Source: Nocardioides dokdonensis FR1436
GTDB taxonomy: Bacteria; Actinomycetota; Actinomycetes; Propionibacteriales; Nocardioidaceae
Assembly: GCF_001653335.1 (NCBI RefSeq)
Contig: NZ_CP015079.1
Span: forward strand, 1,054,001 to 1,118,000
Reading direction: 5' to 3'
DNA length: 64,000 nucleotides
Shown here: positions 16,654-25,404 of the stretch, piece by piece
How the letters are laid out: each line of letters starts with the position of its first letter
How positions within the stretch are numbered: the stretch's first letter is position 1
The notes under the pieces: generated by a model
What the model was told of the DNA's origin: nothing
What the model saw: only the letters and a program-made list of their open reading frames with translations
Database searches by the model: none
Made by a program: the position numbers and the translations under genes

Positions 16654-18171
16654 TCAGATGCCGGACGTCTCGACGCTGTCGAGCACCCGGTTGGCGGTGG
16701 CGCGGTCGAGGCTGCGCACCTGCACCCACAGCAGCCGGTTGCCGGCGACCTGGACCACACGCTCGACGGTGAGGCCGTCGGGGCAGCCGGTGTGCAGCAC
16801 GGTCACCGAGGGCATGGCGCCCTCCTCGACGACGGGCGGCTGCGCGAGATCGCACTCGGGGTGGTCCGGCATCAGCTCGGGCAGGCCGCTGCCGGGCATC
16901 AGCCCGAGGAAGACGCCCTCGCCGTCGGTGCCCGGGTCGGTCCAGGTGGGGGTGCTGCCGACCGAGACCGCGCTGTAGGCGCCGTCCTGGTCGGGGCCGC
17001 CCCACCCGCCGTCGGCGAGGTTGCTGCCCCAGTCGGACGGCACCTCCACCGACAAGGTGCCGCCGTCGTCGCTGACCCGCAGCAGGTCGGGTCGCAGGTC
17101 GTGCTCGAGCTCGTGGCCCGCCCAGGCCCCGCCGGCCGCGGCCAGCACACCGGCCGCGACGCCCAGCGCCACCAGCCCGCGCCGCCGGCGCCGTGGCTCC
17201 TGCGTCGCCACCTGCGGCGTCTCGGGCTCCCCCAGCGGACCGGACGGGCTGTGCAGCGAGGGCCGGCTGCCCGGCTGGGTCAGCTCGGGGTCGACCGGCA
17301 GCCACGGGGCGCTCGACGGTGCCGCAGCGCCGCGCACGACCGGCTCCAGCGCCCGGCCCAGCTCGGCCACGAACGTCGCCACGTCGGGCCAGCGCTCCTC
17401 GCGGTCGACCGCGAGCGCGCGGCGTACGACGTCGTCGACGGCGGGCGGCAGGTCGCCACCGATCGGCTCGACCGGCTGCGGCTCGGCCGCCGCGCGGAGC
17501 GTGGCGTGGGAGAAGGCGGGACGCCCGGCCAGCAGGAGGTAGGCGACCGCGGCCAGGGAGTACTGGTCGGCGCGGGCGTCGGGGTTCTCGGCCTGGGCCT
17601 GCTCGGGGGCGACGTACGACGGGCTGCCGGCGATCATGGTCAGGCGCGAGGAGACGTCGAGCGCCTTGCCCAGCCCCAGGTCGCCGAGCATCGCGCGGAC
17701 CTCGCCGTCGGCGGTGCGGAAGAGCACGTTGGCCGGCTTCACGTCGCGGTGCAGGATGTCGCGCGCGTGCAGGGCGGTGAGCCCGGAACCGATCTGGCGG
17801 ATGATCTCCAGCGACTGGGCGGGGCTGAGCCCGTCGATCTCCAGGCGGTCGGCCAGCGTGCCCTGGTCGGCATACGACATCACCAGGTAGGGGCGGCCGT
17901 CGTCGAGCTCGCCGGCGTCGTAGACGCCCACGACGTGCGGGGACTCCACGCGACGCAGGTAGCGTCCCTCCTCGAGGAATCGGCGGCGCACCTGCGCGTC
18001 GTCGGTCCAGTTGTCGGCGAGGACCTTGACGGCCACCGGCGAGTCGAGCTGCTCGTCGTAGGCCAGCCACACGGTCGCGAAGCCGCCCGAGCCGATCCGC
18101 CGGCGCACGGCGTAGCGGCCCAGGCGCTGGGGGATCCGTTGGCCTGAGGACACCCAGGCATGATGGGCCAT
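16654..18171 (-). CDS. Membrane Ser/Thr protein kinase (PknB-type)
   Basis: 505 residues. Hanks-type kinase at about 20-280: glycine loop GSGGFATV (27-34), Lys49, catalytic HRDVKPAN (Asp143), and DLG in place of the usual DFG (164-166). A Pro/Ser-rich linker, an Arg cluster and one transmembrane helix near 335-355 follow, then a 150-residue extracellular domain with two cysteines (ECDLAQP and TGCPDG) instead of PASTA repeats. It phosphorylates cytoplasmic proteins in response to an unknown outside signal. The start lies only 17 nt from the divergent sigma-factor start, with no ribosome site of its own; GTG 18153 is an alternative. Confidence 0.9.
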   Translation of the reverse strand: MAHHAWVSSGQRIPQRLGRYAVRRRIGSGGFATVWLAYDEQLDSPVAVKVLADNWTDDAQVRRRFLEEGRYLRRVESPHVVGVYDAGELDDGRPYLVMSYADQGTLADRLEIDGLSPAQSLEIIRQIGSGLTALHARDILHRDVKPANVLFRTADGEVRAMLGDLGLGKALDVSSRLTMIAGSPSYVAPEQAQAENPDARADQYSLAAVAYLLLAGRPAFSHATLRAAAEPQPVEPIGGDLPPAVDDVVRRALAVDREERWPDVATFVAELGRALEPVVRGAAAPSSAPWLPVDPELTQPGSRPSLHSPSGPLGEPETPQVATQEPRRRRRGLVALGVAAGVLAAAGGAWAGHELEHDLRPDLLRVSDDGGTLSVEVPSDWGSNLADGGWGGPDQDGAYSAVSVGSTPTWTDPGTDGEGVFLGLMPGSGLPELMPDHPECDLAQPPVVEEGAMPSVTVLHTGCPDGLTVERVVQVAGNRLLWVQVRSLDRATANRVLDSVETSGI

Positions 18172-18188
18172 GAAAGTTAAGGAGACCA

Positions 18189-18770
18189 GTGGGCGCGCAG
18201 GAGCAGGCGTACGACGCTGACCAGATCGACGACCTCGCCCGACGGGCGCAGGCCGGGGACCGGGCTGCGCTCGAGGAGCTGCTGGGCGCGATCCGCCCGC
18301 GCGCGCTCCAGGTCTGCCGCGGCGTGCTGCCCTACTCCTCCGACGCCGAGGACGCCTGCCAGGAGGCGCTGCTCAACATCGCCCAGAAGATCGGCGGCTG
18401 GGGCCAGCGCGGCCGCTTCACCACCTGGATGCACGCGGTCGCGGTCAACAGCGCCCGCACGACGTACCGCCGCCTGAAGAACCAGGCCACCCCGACCGAC
18501 CCGCAGGACACCGCGGGAGGTCCCCTCGAGCGGCCCGACCCGCGCACCACCAGCGTCATCGCCGGCACCCGCCTCGACCTGCTCGAGGCCATGGAGACCC
18601 TCGAGCGCGAGCACCCGCAGCTCGTCGAGCCGCTGCTGCTGCGCGACGTCTACGGCCTGCCGTACGACGAGATCGCGCGGCTGGTCGGTGCGCCGCTGGG
18701 CACCATCAAGGCCCAGATCCACCACGGGCGCCGCCTGGCCCGACCGCTGCTGCGCGGGGACGACGCGTGA
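18189..18770 (+). CDS. Sigma-70 family RNA polymerase sigma factor (ECF-like)
   Basis: 193 residues: region 2 (RALQVCRGVL ... DAEDACQEALLNIAQ ... FTTWMHAVAVN) and region 4 (LVEPLLLRDVYGLPYDEIARLVGAPLGTIKAQIHHGRRL). GTG 18189 has GGAG just upstream. It redirects RNA polymerase to a small regulon. The stop overlaps the start of the metallopeptidase gene by 4 nt (GTGA), so the two are translationally coupled; no anti-sigma gene is adjacent, which leaves the divergent membrane kinase as a possible regulator. Confidence 0.87.
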   Translation: MGAQEQAYDADQIDDLARRAQAGDRAALEELLGAIRPRALQVCRGVLPYSSDAEDACQEALLNIAQKIGGWGQRGRFTTWMHAVAVNSARTTYRRLKNQATPTDPQDTAGGPLERPDPRTTSVIAGTRLDLLEAMETLEREHPQLVEPLLLRDVYGLPYDEIARLVGAPLGTIKAQIHHGRRLARPLLRGDDA

Positions 18771-20272
18771 GCCACCCGCGGCCCCGGGTCGTGGTCGCCG
18801 CGGCGCTGGTGCCGCTGCTCCTCGCCGCCTGCTCGGGCTCGGACGCCGCCGACGAGCCGCTCCTGGAGCGCCCGGCCGGCGCGGGCGGTGCCGCCTCGGC
18901 GCCGGTGACGCCCGCGGCCGGTGCCGACGCGGCGTACGACGGACCGGACGACCCGGCCCTCGACGTGGCGCTCAGCGAGCCGGTCGAGGACTCGGTCTAC
19001 CCCCTGGTCGGGGACCCCGGCGTGGACGCGCTGCACTACGACCTCGACCTGTCCTGGGACCCCGACGCCCGGGTGCTCACCGGGCACCAGACGCTGCTGC
19101 TGCGTGCGACCGGGGACGCCGACGAGCTCCGGCTCGACCTCAGCGAGGCGCTGCAGGTCGACGCGGTGCGCCTCGACGGCGACGAGGTGGACTTCCGGCA
19201 CGAGGGCAAGGACCTCGTCGTGGTCGCCGACGTCACCGCCGACGGGCGCTACGAGCTCGTCCTCGACTACGCGGGCACCCCGCTGCCGGTCCCGGCGCCC
19301 ACCACGCGCAGCGACTACTCGACCAACGGCTGGACGACCATGCCGGACGGGTCGACCTGGACCATGCAGGAGCCGCACGGCGCCTACACCTGGTACGCCG
19401 TCAACGACCAGCCCGCCGACAAGGCCCTCTACGACCTCACCATCAGCGTGCCCGAGCCGTTCACCGGCATCGCGAACGGCGAGCTCGTCGACACCGTCGA
19501 GACCGGCGGGGTCCGCACCACGACCTGGCACCTCGCCGAGCCGGCGGCGTCGTACCTGATGACGATCGCGACCGGTGACTACGTGCTCACCGAGGACGAG
19601 TCGGCCAGCGGCGTACCGATCCAGTACTGGGTGCCCCGCGACAGCAAGCGCCTGGCGCGCACGCTCGCCCCGACCCCCGAGGGGCTCGCGTGGCTCGAGG
19701 AGCGGCTGGGGCCCTACCCGTTCGACACGCTCGGCATCCTGCTCGTCGACAGCCAGAGCGGGATGGAGACCCAGACGATGATCACGCTGGGGATGACCGA
19801 CTACGCCACCTCGCCCAAGGTGGTCGTCCACGAGCTCGCGCACCACTGGTACGGCAACGAGGTGACGCCGTCGGACTGGCGCGACGTGTGGATGAACGAG
19901 GGCATGGCGATGTACCTGCAGGGGTTGTGGGAGGCCGAGCAGGACGGCTACTCCGTCAACGAGCTGATGGACTACTGGGCCTCCTTCGAGGACGAGGAGC
20001 GCGCCGCCGCCGGACCGCCCGCGGACTACGACCCCACCACCTTCGGGGAGTCCAACATCTACTACGGGCCCGCGCTGATGTGGCACGAGCTGCGCCGCGA
20101 CCTCGGCGACAAGGTCTTCTTCGAGCTGGTGCGGGCCTGGCCGGCCGAGCACCAGAACAGCTCGTCCGACTACGACGAGATGACCTCGTGGTGGTCCGAG
20201 CGCGCCGGGCGCGACCTGTCCGGGTTCTTCGAGGACTGGCTGCTCGGGCAGACGACGCCGGCTCGGGGCTAG
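18767..20272 (+). CDS. M1 family metallopeptidase lipoprotein
   Basis: 501 residues. A lipoprotein signal ends at Cys22 (LLLAAC). The zinc site is complete: HELAH at 355-359 and Glu378 in MNEGMAMY, giving HExxH-x18-E as in aminopeptidase N. The exopeptidase motif appears as GMETQTMI. At about 500 residues it is shorter than full-length PepN and resembles the catalytic core only. Likely an exported, membrane-tethered aminopeptidase. GTG start overlaps the sigma factor stop, so its expression is tied to that regulator. Confidence 0.88.
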   Translation: MSHPRPRVVVAAALVPLLLAACSGSDAADEPLLERPAGAGGAASAPVTPAAGADAAYDGPDDPALDVALSEPVEDSVYPLVGDPGVDALHYDLDLSWDPDARVLTGHQTLLLRATGDADELRLDLSEALQVDAVRLDGDEVDFRHEGKDLVVVADVTADGRYELVLDYAGTPLPVPAPTTRSDYSTNGWTTMPDGSTWTMQEPHGAYTWYAVNDQPADKALYDLTISVPEPFTGIANGELVDTVETGGVRTTTWHLAEPAASYLMTIATGDYVLTEDESASGVPIQYWVPRDSKRLARTLAPTPEGLAWLEERLGPYPFDTLGILLVDSQSGMETQTMITLGMTDYATSPKVVVHELAHHWYGNEVTPSDWRDVWMNEGMAMYLQGLWEAEQDGYSVNELMDYWASFEDEERAAAGPPADYDPTTFGESNIYYGPALMWHELRRDLGDKVFFELVRAWPAEHQNSSSDYDEMTSWWSERAGRDLSGFFEDWLLGQTTPARG

Positions 20273-21045
20273 AGCTCGGACCAGCGGGTCGGGTCGGTGC
20301 GGCAGGCCGCGAGCAGGTCGGCGACCAGGGCCGCGTCGGAGCCCATGAACGCCACCGGCACCGACACCTCGTCGGCGCCCACGACGGGTCCACCGACCGT
20401 GCGGGCGCCGGGCGAGGTCGCCACCGAGGTGGGCGTCGTACGCCGCCCGGCCGCGCTCGTGGCGCGCAGCACCAGCCGACGCCCGGGGTCGGCCACCAGG
20501 CGCACCTCGGCCAGCTCGGCCCACGCGACCGCCGTCTCGCCGCGCCAGCCGCGGGAGGTCACGCCCTCGGCGTCGAGCACCAGGCACGGCACCCGGACCC
20601 GTCCGCGCAGCACCTGCACGAGCAGCGGCACGCCGAGCGGGAGCAGGGCGAGCGAGAGCACGACCGCCCCCGCCGACCCGTCCAGGCGCCCGCGGGCGGC
20701 CCAGGAGACGAGCAGCGTGAGCGGCAGCAGCAGGCTCAGCGCCAGCAACGCGACCAGGAGGCCGGTGAGCAGGCGCGAGCCGGGCAGCTCCAGGCGGTCG
20801 GGGTGCCGGCGCACCACCAGTCGCCCGCGGCGCGCGGTGCCGGGCAGCAGGGTGGCGAGCAGCAGGACCAGCCAGCACCCGCCCAGCAGCGCGGCCGCCT
20901 CCACCGCGAGCAGCACCCCCCACCCGTCCGACGCCGCGACCAGGAAGCCGAACCCGGCGAGCACGACCGCGACCCCCACCAGCACGTGGGTGCCCAGCAC
21001 ACGGAGGAGGGGCGGTCGGGGGGTGGGAACGCTCACGCCGAGCAT
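20269..21045 (-). CDS. Membrane protein with PH-like domain
   Basis: 258 residues from ATG 21045. Four hydrophobic segments occupy the first 125 residues, followed by a soluble region (130-258) of beta strands ending in a helix, with TSRGWRGETAVAWAELAEVRLV, the pattern of bacterial PH-like domains attached to membrane proteins. The function is unknown. Its start faces the carboxyltransferase gene across the paired palindromic element, so the element sits in the promoter region of both. The 3' end overlaps the metallopeptidase stop by 4 nt. Confidence 0.7.
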   Translation of the reverse strand: MLGVSVPTPRPPLLRVLGTHVLVGVAVVLAGFGFLVAASDGWGVLLAVEAAALLGGCWLVLLLATLLPGTARRGRLVVRRHPDRLELPGSRLLTGLLVALLALSLLLPLTLLVSWAARGRLDGSAGAVVLSLALLPLGVPLLVQVLRGRVRVPCLVLDAEGVTSRGWRGETAVAWAELAEVRLVADPGRRLVLRATSAAGRRTTPTSVATSPGARTVGGPVVGADEVSVPVAFMGSDAALVADLLAACRTDPTRWSEL

Positions 21046-21057
21046 CGTCGCAGCCAA

Positions 21058-21136
21058 GGCGTTGGGGTGGAACTGGAGGCGTTGGGGTGTTGCAACACCC
21101 CAACGCCTACGGATTCCCCGGGTACCCGGGGAATCC
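21058..21136 (+). repeat. Paired palindromic element, copy 1 (B-TAC-A)
   Basis: Module B (21078-21107) is a perfect 30-nt palindrome with half-site GGCGTTGGGGTGTTG. A TAC spacer (21108-21110) follows, then module A (21111-21136), a perfect 26-nt palindrome with core CCCCGGGTACCCGGGG. A partial B half-site, GGCGTTGGGGTG, lies at 21058-21069, 20 bp before the full one. The element fills the gap between divergent starts at 21045 and 21158. The same B-TAC-A unit recurs, in opposite orientation, at 46983-47069. Confidence 0.9.
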
Positions 21137-21144
21137 GCAGGGCC

Positions 21145-21150
21145 TACTCT
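21145..21150 (+). promoter_or_regulatory. -10 box (TACTCT) of the carboxyltransferase gene
   Basis: TACTCT is followed by 7 nt and ATG 21158, a leaderless layout. The expected -35, about 17 nt upstream (near 21122-21127), falls in the centre of palindrome A. Confidence 0.5.
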
Positions 21151-21157
21151 TCGGCCC

Positions 21158-22630
21158 ATGGCCAGACTGACCTCCCACGACCTCATCGACCTCGTGCTGG
21201 ACGAGGGGTCGTGGACCCCCTGGGACGAGGCGCCGACGTACGGCGAGATCAGCGAGCAGTACGCCGCCGAGCTCGCGGCCGCGCGCGAGAAGGCCGGCAC
21301 CGACGAGGCGGTCGTGACCGGCGAGGGGCTGCTGCGCGGACGCCGGGTGGCGGTGGTGCTGGGCGAGTTCGGCTTCCTGGCCGGCTCGATCGGGCGCGCG
21401 ACCGCCGACCGGCTGGTGGCCACGATCAAGCGGGCCACCGCTGAGGGGCTGCCGTTGCTGGCCGCCCCGATCAGCGGCGGCACCCGGATGCAGGAGGGCA
21501 CGCCGGCGTTCGTGCAGATGGTGCGGATCGCGGAGGCGGTGATGGCGCACAAGATCTCGGGGCTGCCCTACCTGGTCTACCTGCGCAACCCGACCACCGG
21601 CGGGGTGATGGCCAGCTGGGGCTCGCTGGGCCACGTCACGGTCGCCGAGCCGGGCGCGCTGGTGGGCTTCCTGGGCCCGCGGGTCTACCAGGCGCTCTAC
21701 GGCGAGGACTTCCCCGAGGACGTGCAGACCTCGGAGAACCTCTACGCCCGCGGCATCATCGACGCGGTCGTGGCCCCCCAGGACATCGCCGACATCCTCG
21801 ACCGGGCGCTGCGGATCATGCTGCCGCCGCGCGAGGCGATGAGCGAGGTCGCCGACCCCGGCGACGAGGCCGTGCCCGACGTCGACACCTGGGAGGCCGT
21901 CACCCGCTCCCGCGACCCCGAGCGCCCCGGCGTGCGCCGCCTGCTGCGCTACGCGGCCACCGACGTGGTGCCCCTCAACGGCACCGGCCAGGGCGAGGCC
22001 GACCCGGGGCTGCTGATCGCGCTGGTGCGCTTCGGTGACGTGCCGTGCGTCTTCCTCGGCCAGGACCGCCGCGGCCAGACCAAGACCCACCCGCTCGGCC
22101 CCGGTGCGCTGCGCGAGGCCCGCCGCGGGATGCGGCTGGCCTCCGAGCTGCGGCTGCCGCTGCTGACCGTCATCGACACCCAGGGCGCGGCGCTGAGCGT
22201 GAACGCCGAGAACGGTGGCCTCGCCGGCGAGATCGCGCGCTGCCTGGGCGACCTGGTCACCCTCGACGCGCCCACGCTGAGCCTGATGCTCGGCGAGGGC
22301 AACGGCGGCGGGGCGCTGGCGCTGCTGCCCGCCGACCGCGTCGTGGCCGCCCAGCACGCCTGGCTCTCCCCGCTCCCTCCCGAGGGCGCCAGCGCCATCG
22401 TGCACCGCGACCTCGACCACGCCCCCGACATGGCGCGCCAGCAGAAGGTCCGGGCCCTGGACCTGCACGCCGCCGGCATCGTGGACCGCGTGGTGGTCGA
22501 GAAGCCGGACGCCGCCGAGGAGCCCGAGGAGTTCTGCCGCCGGGTCGGCGGCGTGCTCGCCCACGAGCTCGCCGGCCTGCTCACCCGCGGCGCGGGGTCG
22601 CCCTCGGAGCGGGTGCGCCGCTACGAGTGA
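21158..22630 (+). CDS. Acyl-CoA carboxylase carboxyltransferase, fused beta-alpha subunits
   Basis: 490 residues. The first half has the beta (AccD-like) crotonase fold (VVLGEFGFLAGSIGRATADR, PISGGTRMQEGTPAF, TTGGVMASWGSLGHV), the second half the alpha (AccA-like) part (PLLTVIDTQGAALS, GEGNGGGALALLPADRVV). It moves carboxyl from biotin to acetyl- or another acyl-CoA, the last step of malonyl-CoA-type synthesis. No zinc ribbon is present. No biotin carboxylase subunit is nearby, so the partner is encoded elsewhere. Leaderless start at 21158 directly downstream of palindrome A. Confidence 0.85.
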   Translation: MARLTSHDLIDLVLDEGSWTPWDEAPTYGEISEQYAAELAAAREKAGTDEAVVTGEGLLRGRRVAVVLGEFGFLAGSIGRATADRLVATIKRATAEGLPLLAAPISGGTRMQEGTPAFVQMVRIAEAVMAHKISGLPYLVYLRNPTTGGVMASWGSLGHVTVAEPGALVGFLGPRVYQALYGEDFPEDVQTSENLYARGIIDAVVAPQDIADILDRALRIMLPPREAMSEVADPGDEAVPDVDTWEAVTRSRDPERPGVRRLLRYAATDVVPLNGTGQGEADPGLLIALVRFGDVPCVFLGQDRRGQTKTHPLGPGALREARRGMRLASELRLPLLTVIDTQGAALSVNAENGGLAGEIARCLGDLVTLDAPTLSLMLGEGNGGGALALLPADRVVAAQHAWLSPLPPEGASAIVHRDLDHAPDMARQQKVRALDLHAAGIVDRVVVEKPDAAEEPEEFCRRVGGVLAHELAGLLTRGAGSPSERVRRYE

Positions 22631-22668
22631 ACGGCCCGGGTGACGGGGCACCCTGTTGACTGGCGGAC

Positions 22669-25404
22669 ATGCGCGCTCGCTCCGCCGCCCTCGCGGGCGC
22701 CCTCGCCCTGACCCTCGTCCTCCCGGCTGCCCTGCTCACACCCGCCGGGGCAGCGGGGTCCGAGGTGGAGGTCAGTGACGCGATGGTCGAGGTCGGCCCT
22801 GAGCCCGGCGGGGCGCCGGTGGAGATCGACACCTCCACGTTCGTGCCCGCCGGGGGCGGCCCGCACCCGGCGGTGCTGCTGACCCACGGGTTCGGCGGCA
22901 GCAAGAACGACCTGGTCGGGCAGGCCACCGACCTCGCCGAGGACGGCTACCTGGTGCTCACCTACACCGCGCGCGGCTTCGGGGACTCGGGCGGCCGCAT
23001 CCACCTCGCCGACCCCGACTACGAGGTCGCCGACGCCCGTGCCCTCGTCGACGTGCTGGCCGAGCGCGACGACCTCGTCACCGACGGAGCCGGCGACCCG
23101 CGCGTGGGCGCCGTGGGGGCGTCGTACGGCGGCGCGATCTCGCTGATGACCGCCGCCTCCGACCCCCGCGTGGACACCGTGGTCGCGGCCATCACCTGGC
23201 ACGACCTGACCGACGCGTTCTTCCCCCAGCGCGCCCGCGGTGAACGGAGCCCCGGCCCGTTCAAGCAGCTGTGGGCCTCCCGCTTCTTCGTCTCGACCGC
23301 CGCGCAGGGGCTCGGGGTGCCGGGGACCGACCCGGTCTGCGGTCGCTTCGCCGAGGAGGTGTGCGCGCCGTTCCTCGACGCCGCGCGCACCGGCCGGCCG
23401 AGCACGGAGCTGCTGCGGCTGCTGCGCGCGCACAGTCCCGCGCCGCTGCTGGGCGACCTCGAGGCGCCGACGTACCTGCTGCAGGGCATGGCCGACACGC
23501 TCTTCGGCGTCGAGCAGTCCGACGCCACCGCCGCCACCCTGCGCGCGCAGGACACCCCCGTCGCGGTGCGCTGGAGCGACGGCGGCCACGACGACCTCGG
23601 CGGCTCCCTGGCCGCCGACACCGCGACCATCGAGCCGTGGCTCGACCACTACCTGCGCGGCGACGGCGCAGGTGACGCAGCGACCGGCGACCTGCCGCTG
23701 CCCGCCTTCAGCTGGGCGCTGCCGCGCACCCGCGGCCAGGACAGCTCCACGGTGCAGAGCGGCGCCGACGCCGAGGCGGCGACGTACGACGTGCTGGCCC
23801 TCGACGGCGGACCGCAGCCGCTGGCGAACCCGCCGGGCGCCCAGCCCGCGTCGCTGACCGCCGTCCCGTCGACCGGCAGCGAGGCGGCCGACGAGTTCAG
23901 CGACGTCATCTCGACCTACCCGCTCGCGGCCCTGCCTGGCCAGTCGGTCGCCTTCGACACCGAGGAGCTCAGCGAGCCCCGGACCGTCGTCGGCTCCCCG
24001 CGCGTGCGGCTGCGCATCACCTCGACGGCCCGCTCCAGCACCCTGTTCCTGAGCATGTGGCAGGTCGGCAGCGGCTCCGCGGACCTGCCGCGGCGCCTCG
24101 TCGCGCCGGTCACCGTGGCCACCACGCCGGACGAGGCGACCACGGTCGACGTGGCGCTGCCCGGCGGCACCTGGCAGGTGCCGGCCGGTGACCGGCTGCG
24201 GGTGCTGGTCACCTCCACCGACCAGACGTACGCCGCCCCCCGCGCTGCCCGCGTCGACGTGGTGGAGGTCCGCGAGCTGCGGCTGCCCACGATCGAGGGC
24301 GCCACGGTCCTCAGCGCCGAGGGCGCCGGGCTGGACGACGAGGTCGTGGGGCTGCTGGCGGCCATCGGCGTCGTGCTGCTGGGCATCCTGGCCGCCGTGC
24401 TGCTCGGGCGCCGACGCGGTCACGACCCCGTGGACCCCGCGACCGCCGACGTGCCGCTGGTGATCGAGGGCCTGGTCAAGACCTACGCCGACGGCCACCG
24501 CGCGGTCGACGACGTCTCGTGGCGCGCCGAGCGCGGCCAGGTCGTGGGGCTCCTCGGGCCCAACGGGGCCGGGAAGACCACGACGCTGCGGATGGTGATG
24601 GGCCTGATCGCCCCGGACTCGGGGCGCGTGCACGTGCTGGGCCGCCTGGTCGGTCCCGGCTCCCCGGTCCTGGCGCGGGTCGGTGCCCTCATCGAGGGCC
24701 CGGGCTTCCTGCCGCACCTGACCGGTCGGGCCAACCTCGAGGCGTACTGGGCGGCCACCGGCCGCGACGCCGCCGAGGCCGGCTACGACGAGGTGCTGGC
24801 CATCGCGGCGCTCGGCGGGGCGATCGAACGACCGGTGCGCACCTACAGCCACGGCATGCGTCAGCGCCTCGGGATCGCGCAGGCGATGCTCGGGCTGCCG
24901 GAGGTGCTGGTCCTCGACGAGCCCACCAACGGCCTGGACCCGCCGCAGATCGCGGGGCTGCGCCCCGTCCTGGCGCGGTACGCCGCCGCGGGACGCACCG
25001 TGGTCGTCTCCAGCCACCTGCTGGCCGAGGTCGAGATGACCTGCTCGCACGTCGTGGTGATGCACGCGGGCCGGGTCGTGACGACCGGGACCGTGGCCGA
25101 GCTCGTCGACTCCAGCGACACCACCGTGCTGACCCTGGCGGCGGGCAGCGACCCGGAGGTGCTGGCCACGACGCTGCGCCGCGTCGACGGCGTGGCCGAG
25201 GTCGAGGTCGTCGTCGACCCCGCCGAGCCGCACGTGATCGTGGTGGCCGACCTGCCGCGCGCCGAGGTGGTCCGCGCGGCCGCCGCGAGCGGCGCCGACG
25301 TCGTCGGGGTCAGCAGCCGGCGCCACCTCGAGGAGGTCTTCCTCGGCGTGATCGCCGCGGCGTCCGGCTCCGACCCCGACCTGAGGCAGGTGCGTTCACG
25401 ATGA
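22669..25404 (+). CDS. Exported CocE/S15-type hydrolase fused to ABC transporter ATPase
   Basis: 911 residues in three parts. A signal peptide (1-29) is followed by an alpha/beta hydrolase with the S15/CocE arrangement: Ser152 in GASYGG, Asp276 in QGMADTLF, His307 in GGHDDLGG, then a jelly-roll-like region. One transmembrane helix lies at about 561-580. The rest, from about 597, is an ABC ATPase: Walker A GPNGAGKT near 630, signature YSHGMRQRL near 727, Walker B VLVLDEPTNGLDP near 747. The predicted topology is hydrolase outside, ATPase inside. ATGA overlap with the permease gene shows they work together. The substrate is unknown; a peptide or ester exporter or sensor is possible. Confidence 0.88.
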   Translation: MRARSAALAGALALTLVLPAALLTPAGAAGSEVEVSDAMVEVGPEPGGAPVEIDTSTFVPAGGGPHPAVLLTHGFGGSKNDLVGQATDLAEDGYLVLTYTARGFGDSGGRIHLADPDYEVADARALVDVLAERDDLVTDGAGDPRVGAVGASYGGAISLMTAASDPRVDTVVAAITWHDLTDAFFPQRARGERSPGPFKQLWASRFFVSTAAQGLGVPGTDPVCGRFAEEVCAPFLDAARTGRPSTELLRLLRAHSPAPLLGDLEAPTYLLQGMADTLFGVEQSDATAATLRAQDTPVAVRWSDGGHDDLGGSLAADTATIEPWLDHYLRGDGAGDAATGDLPLPAFSWALPRTRGQDSSTVQSGADAEAATYDVLALDGGPQPLANPPGAQPASLTAVPSTGSEAADEFSDVISTYPLAALPGQSVAFDTEELSEPRTVVGSPRVRLRITSTARSSTLFLSMWQVGSGSADLPRRLVAPVTVATTPDEATTVDVALPGGTWQVPAGDRLRVLVTSTDQTYAAPRAARVDVVEVRELRLPTIEGATVLSAEGAGLDDEVVGLLAAIGVVLLGILAAVLLGRRRGHDPVDPATADVPLVIEGLVKTYADGHRAVDDVSWRAERGQVVGLLGPNGAGKTTTLRMVMGLIAPDSGRVHVLGRLVGPGSPVLARVGALIEGPGFLPHLTGRANLEAYWAATGRDAAEAGYDEVLAIAALGGAIERPVRTYSHGMRQRLGIAQAMLGLPEVLVLDEPTNGLDPPQIAGLRPVLARYAAAGRTVVVSSHLLAEVEMTCSHVVVMHAGRVVTTGTVAELVDSSDTTVLTLAAGSDPEVLATTLRRVDGVAEVEVVVDPAEPHVIVVADLPRAEVVRAAAASGADVVGVSSRRHLEEVFLGVIAAASGSDPDLRQVRSR

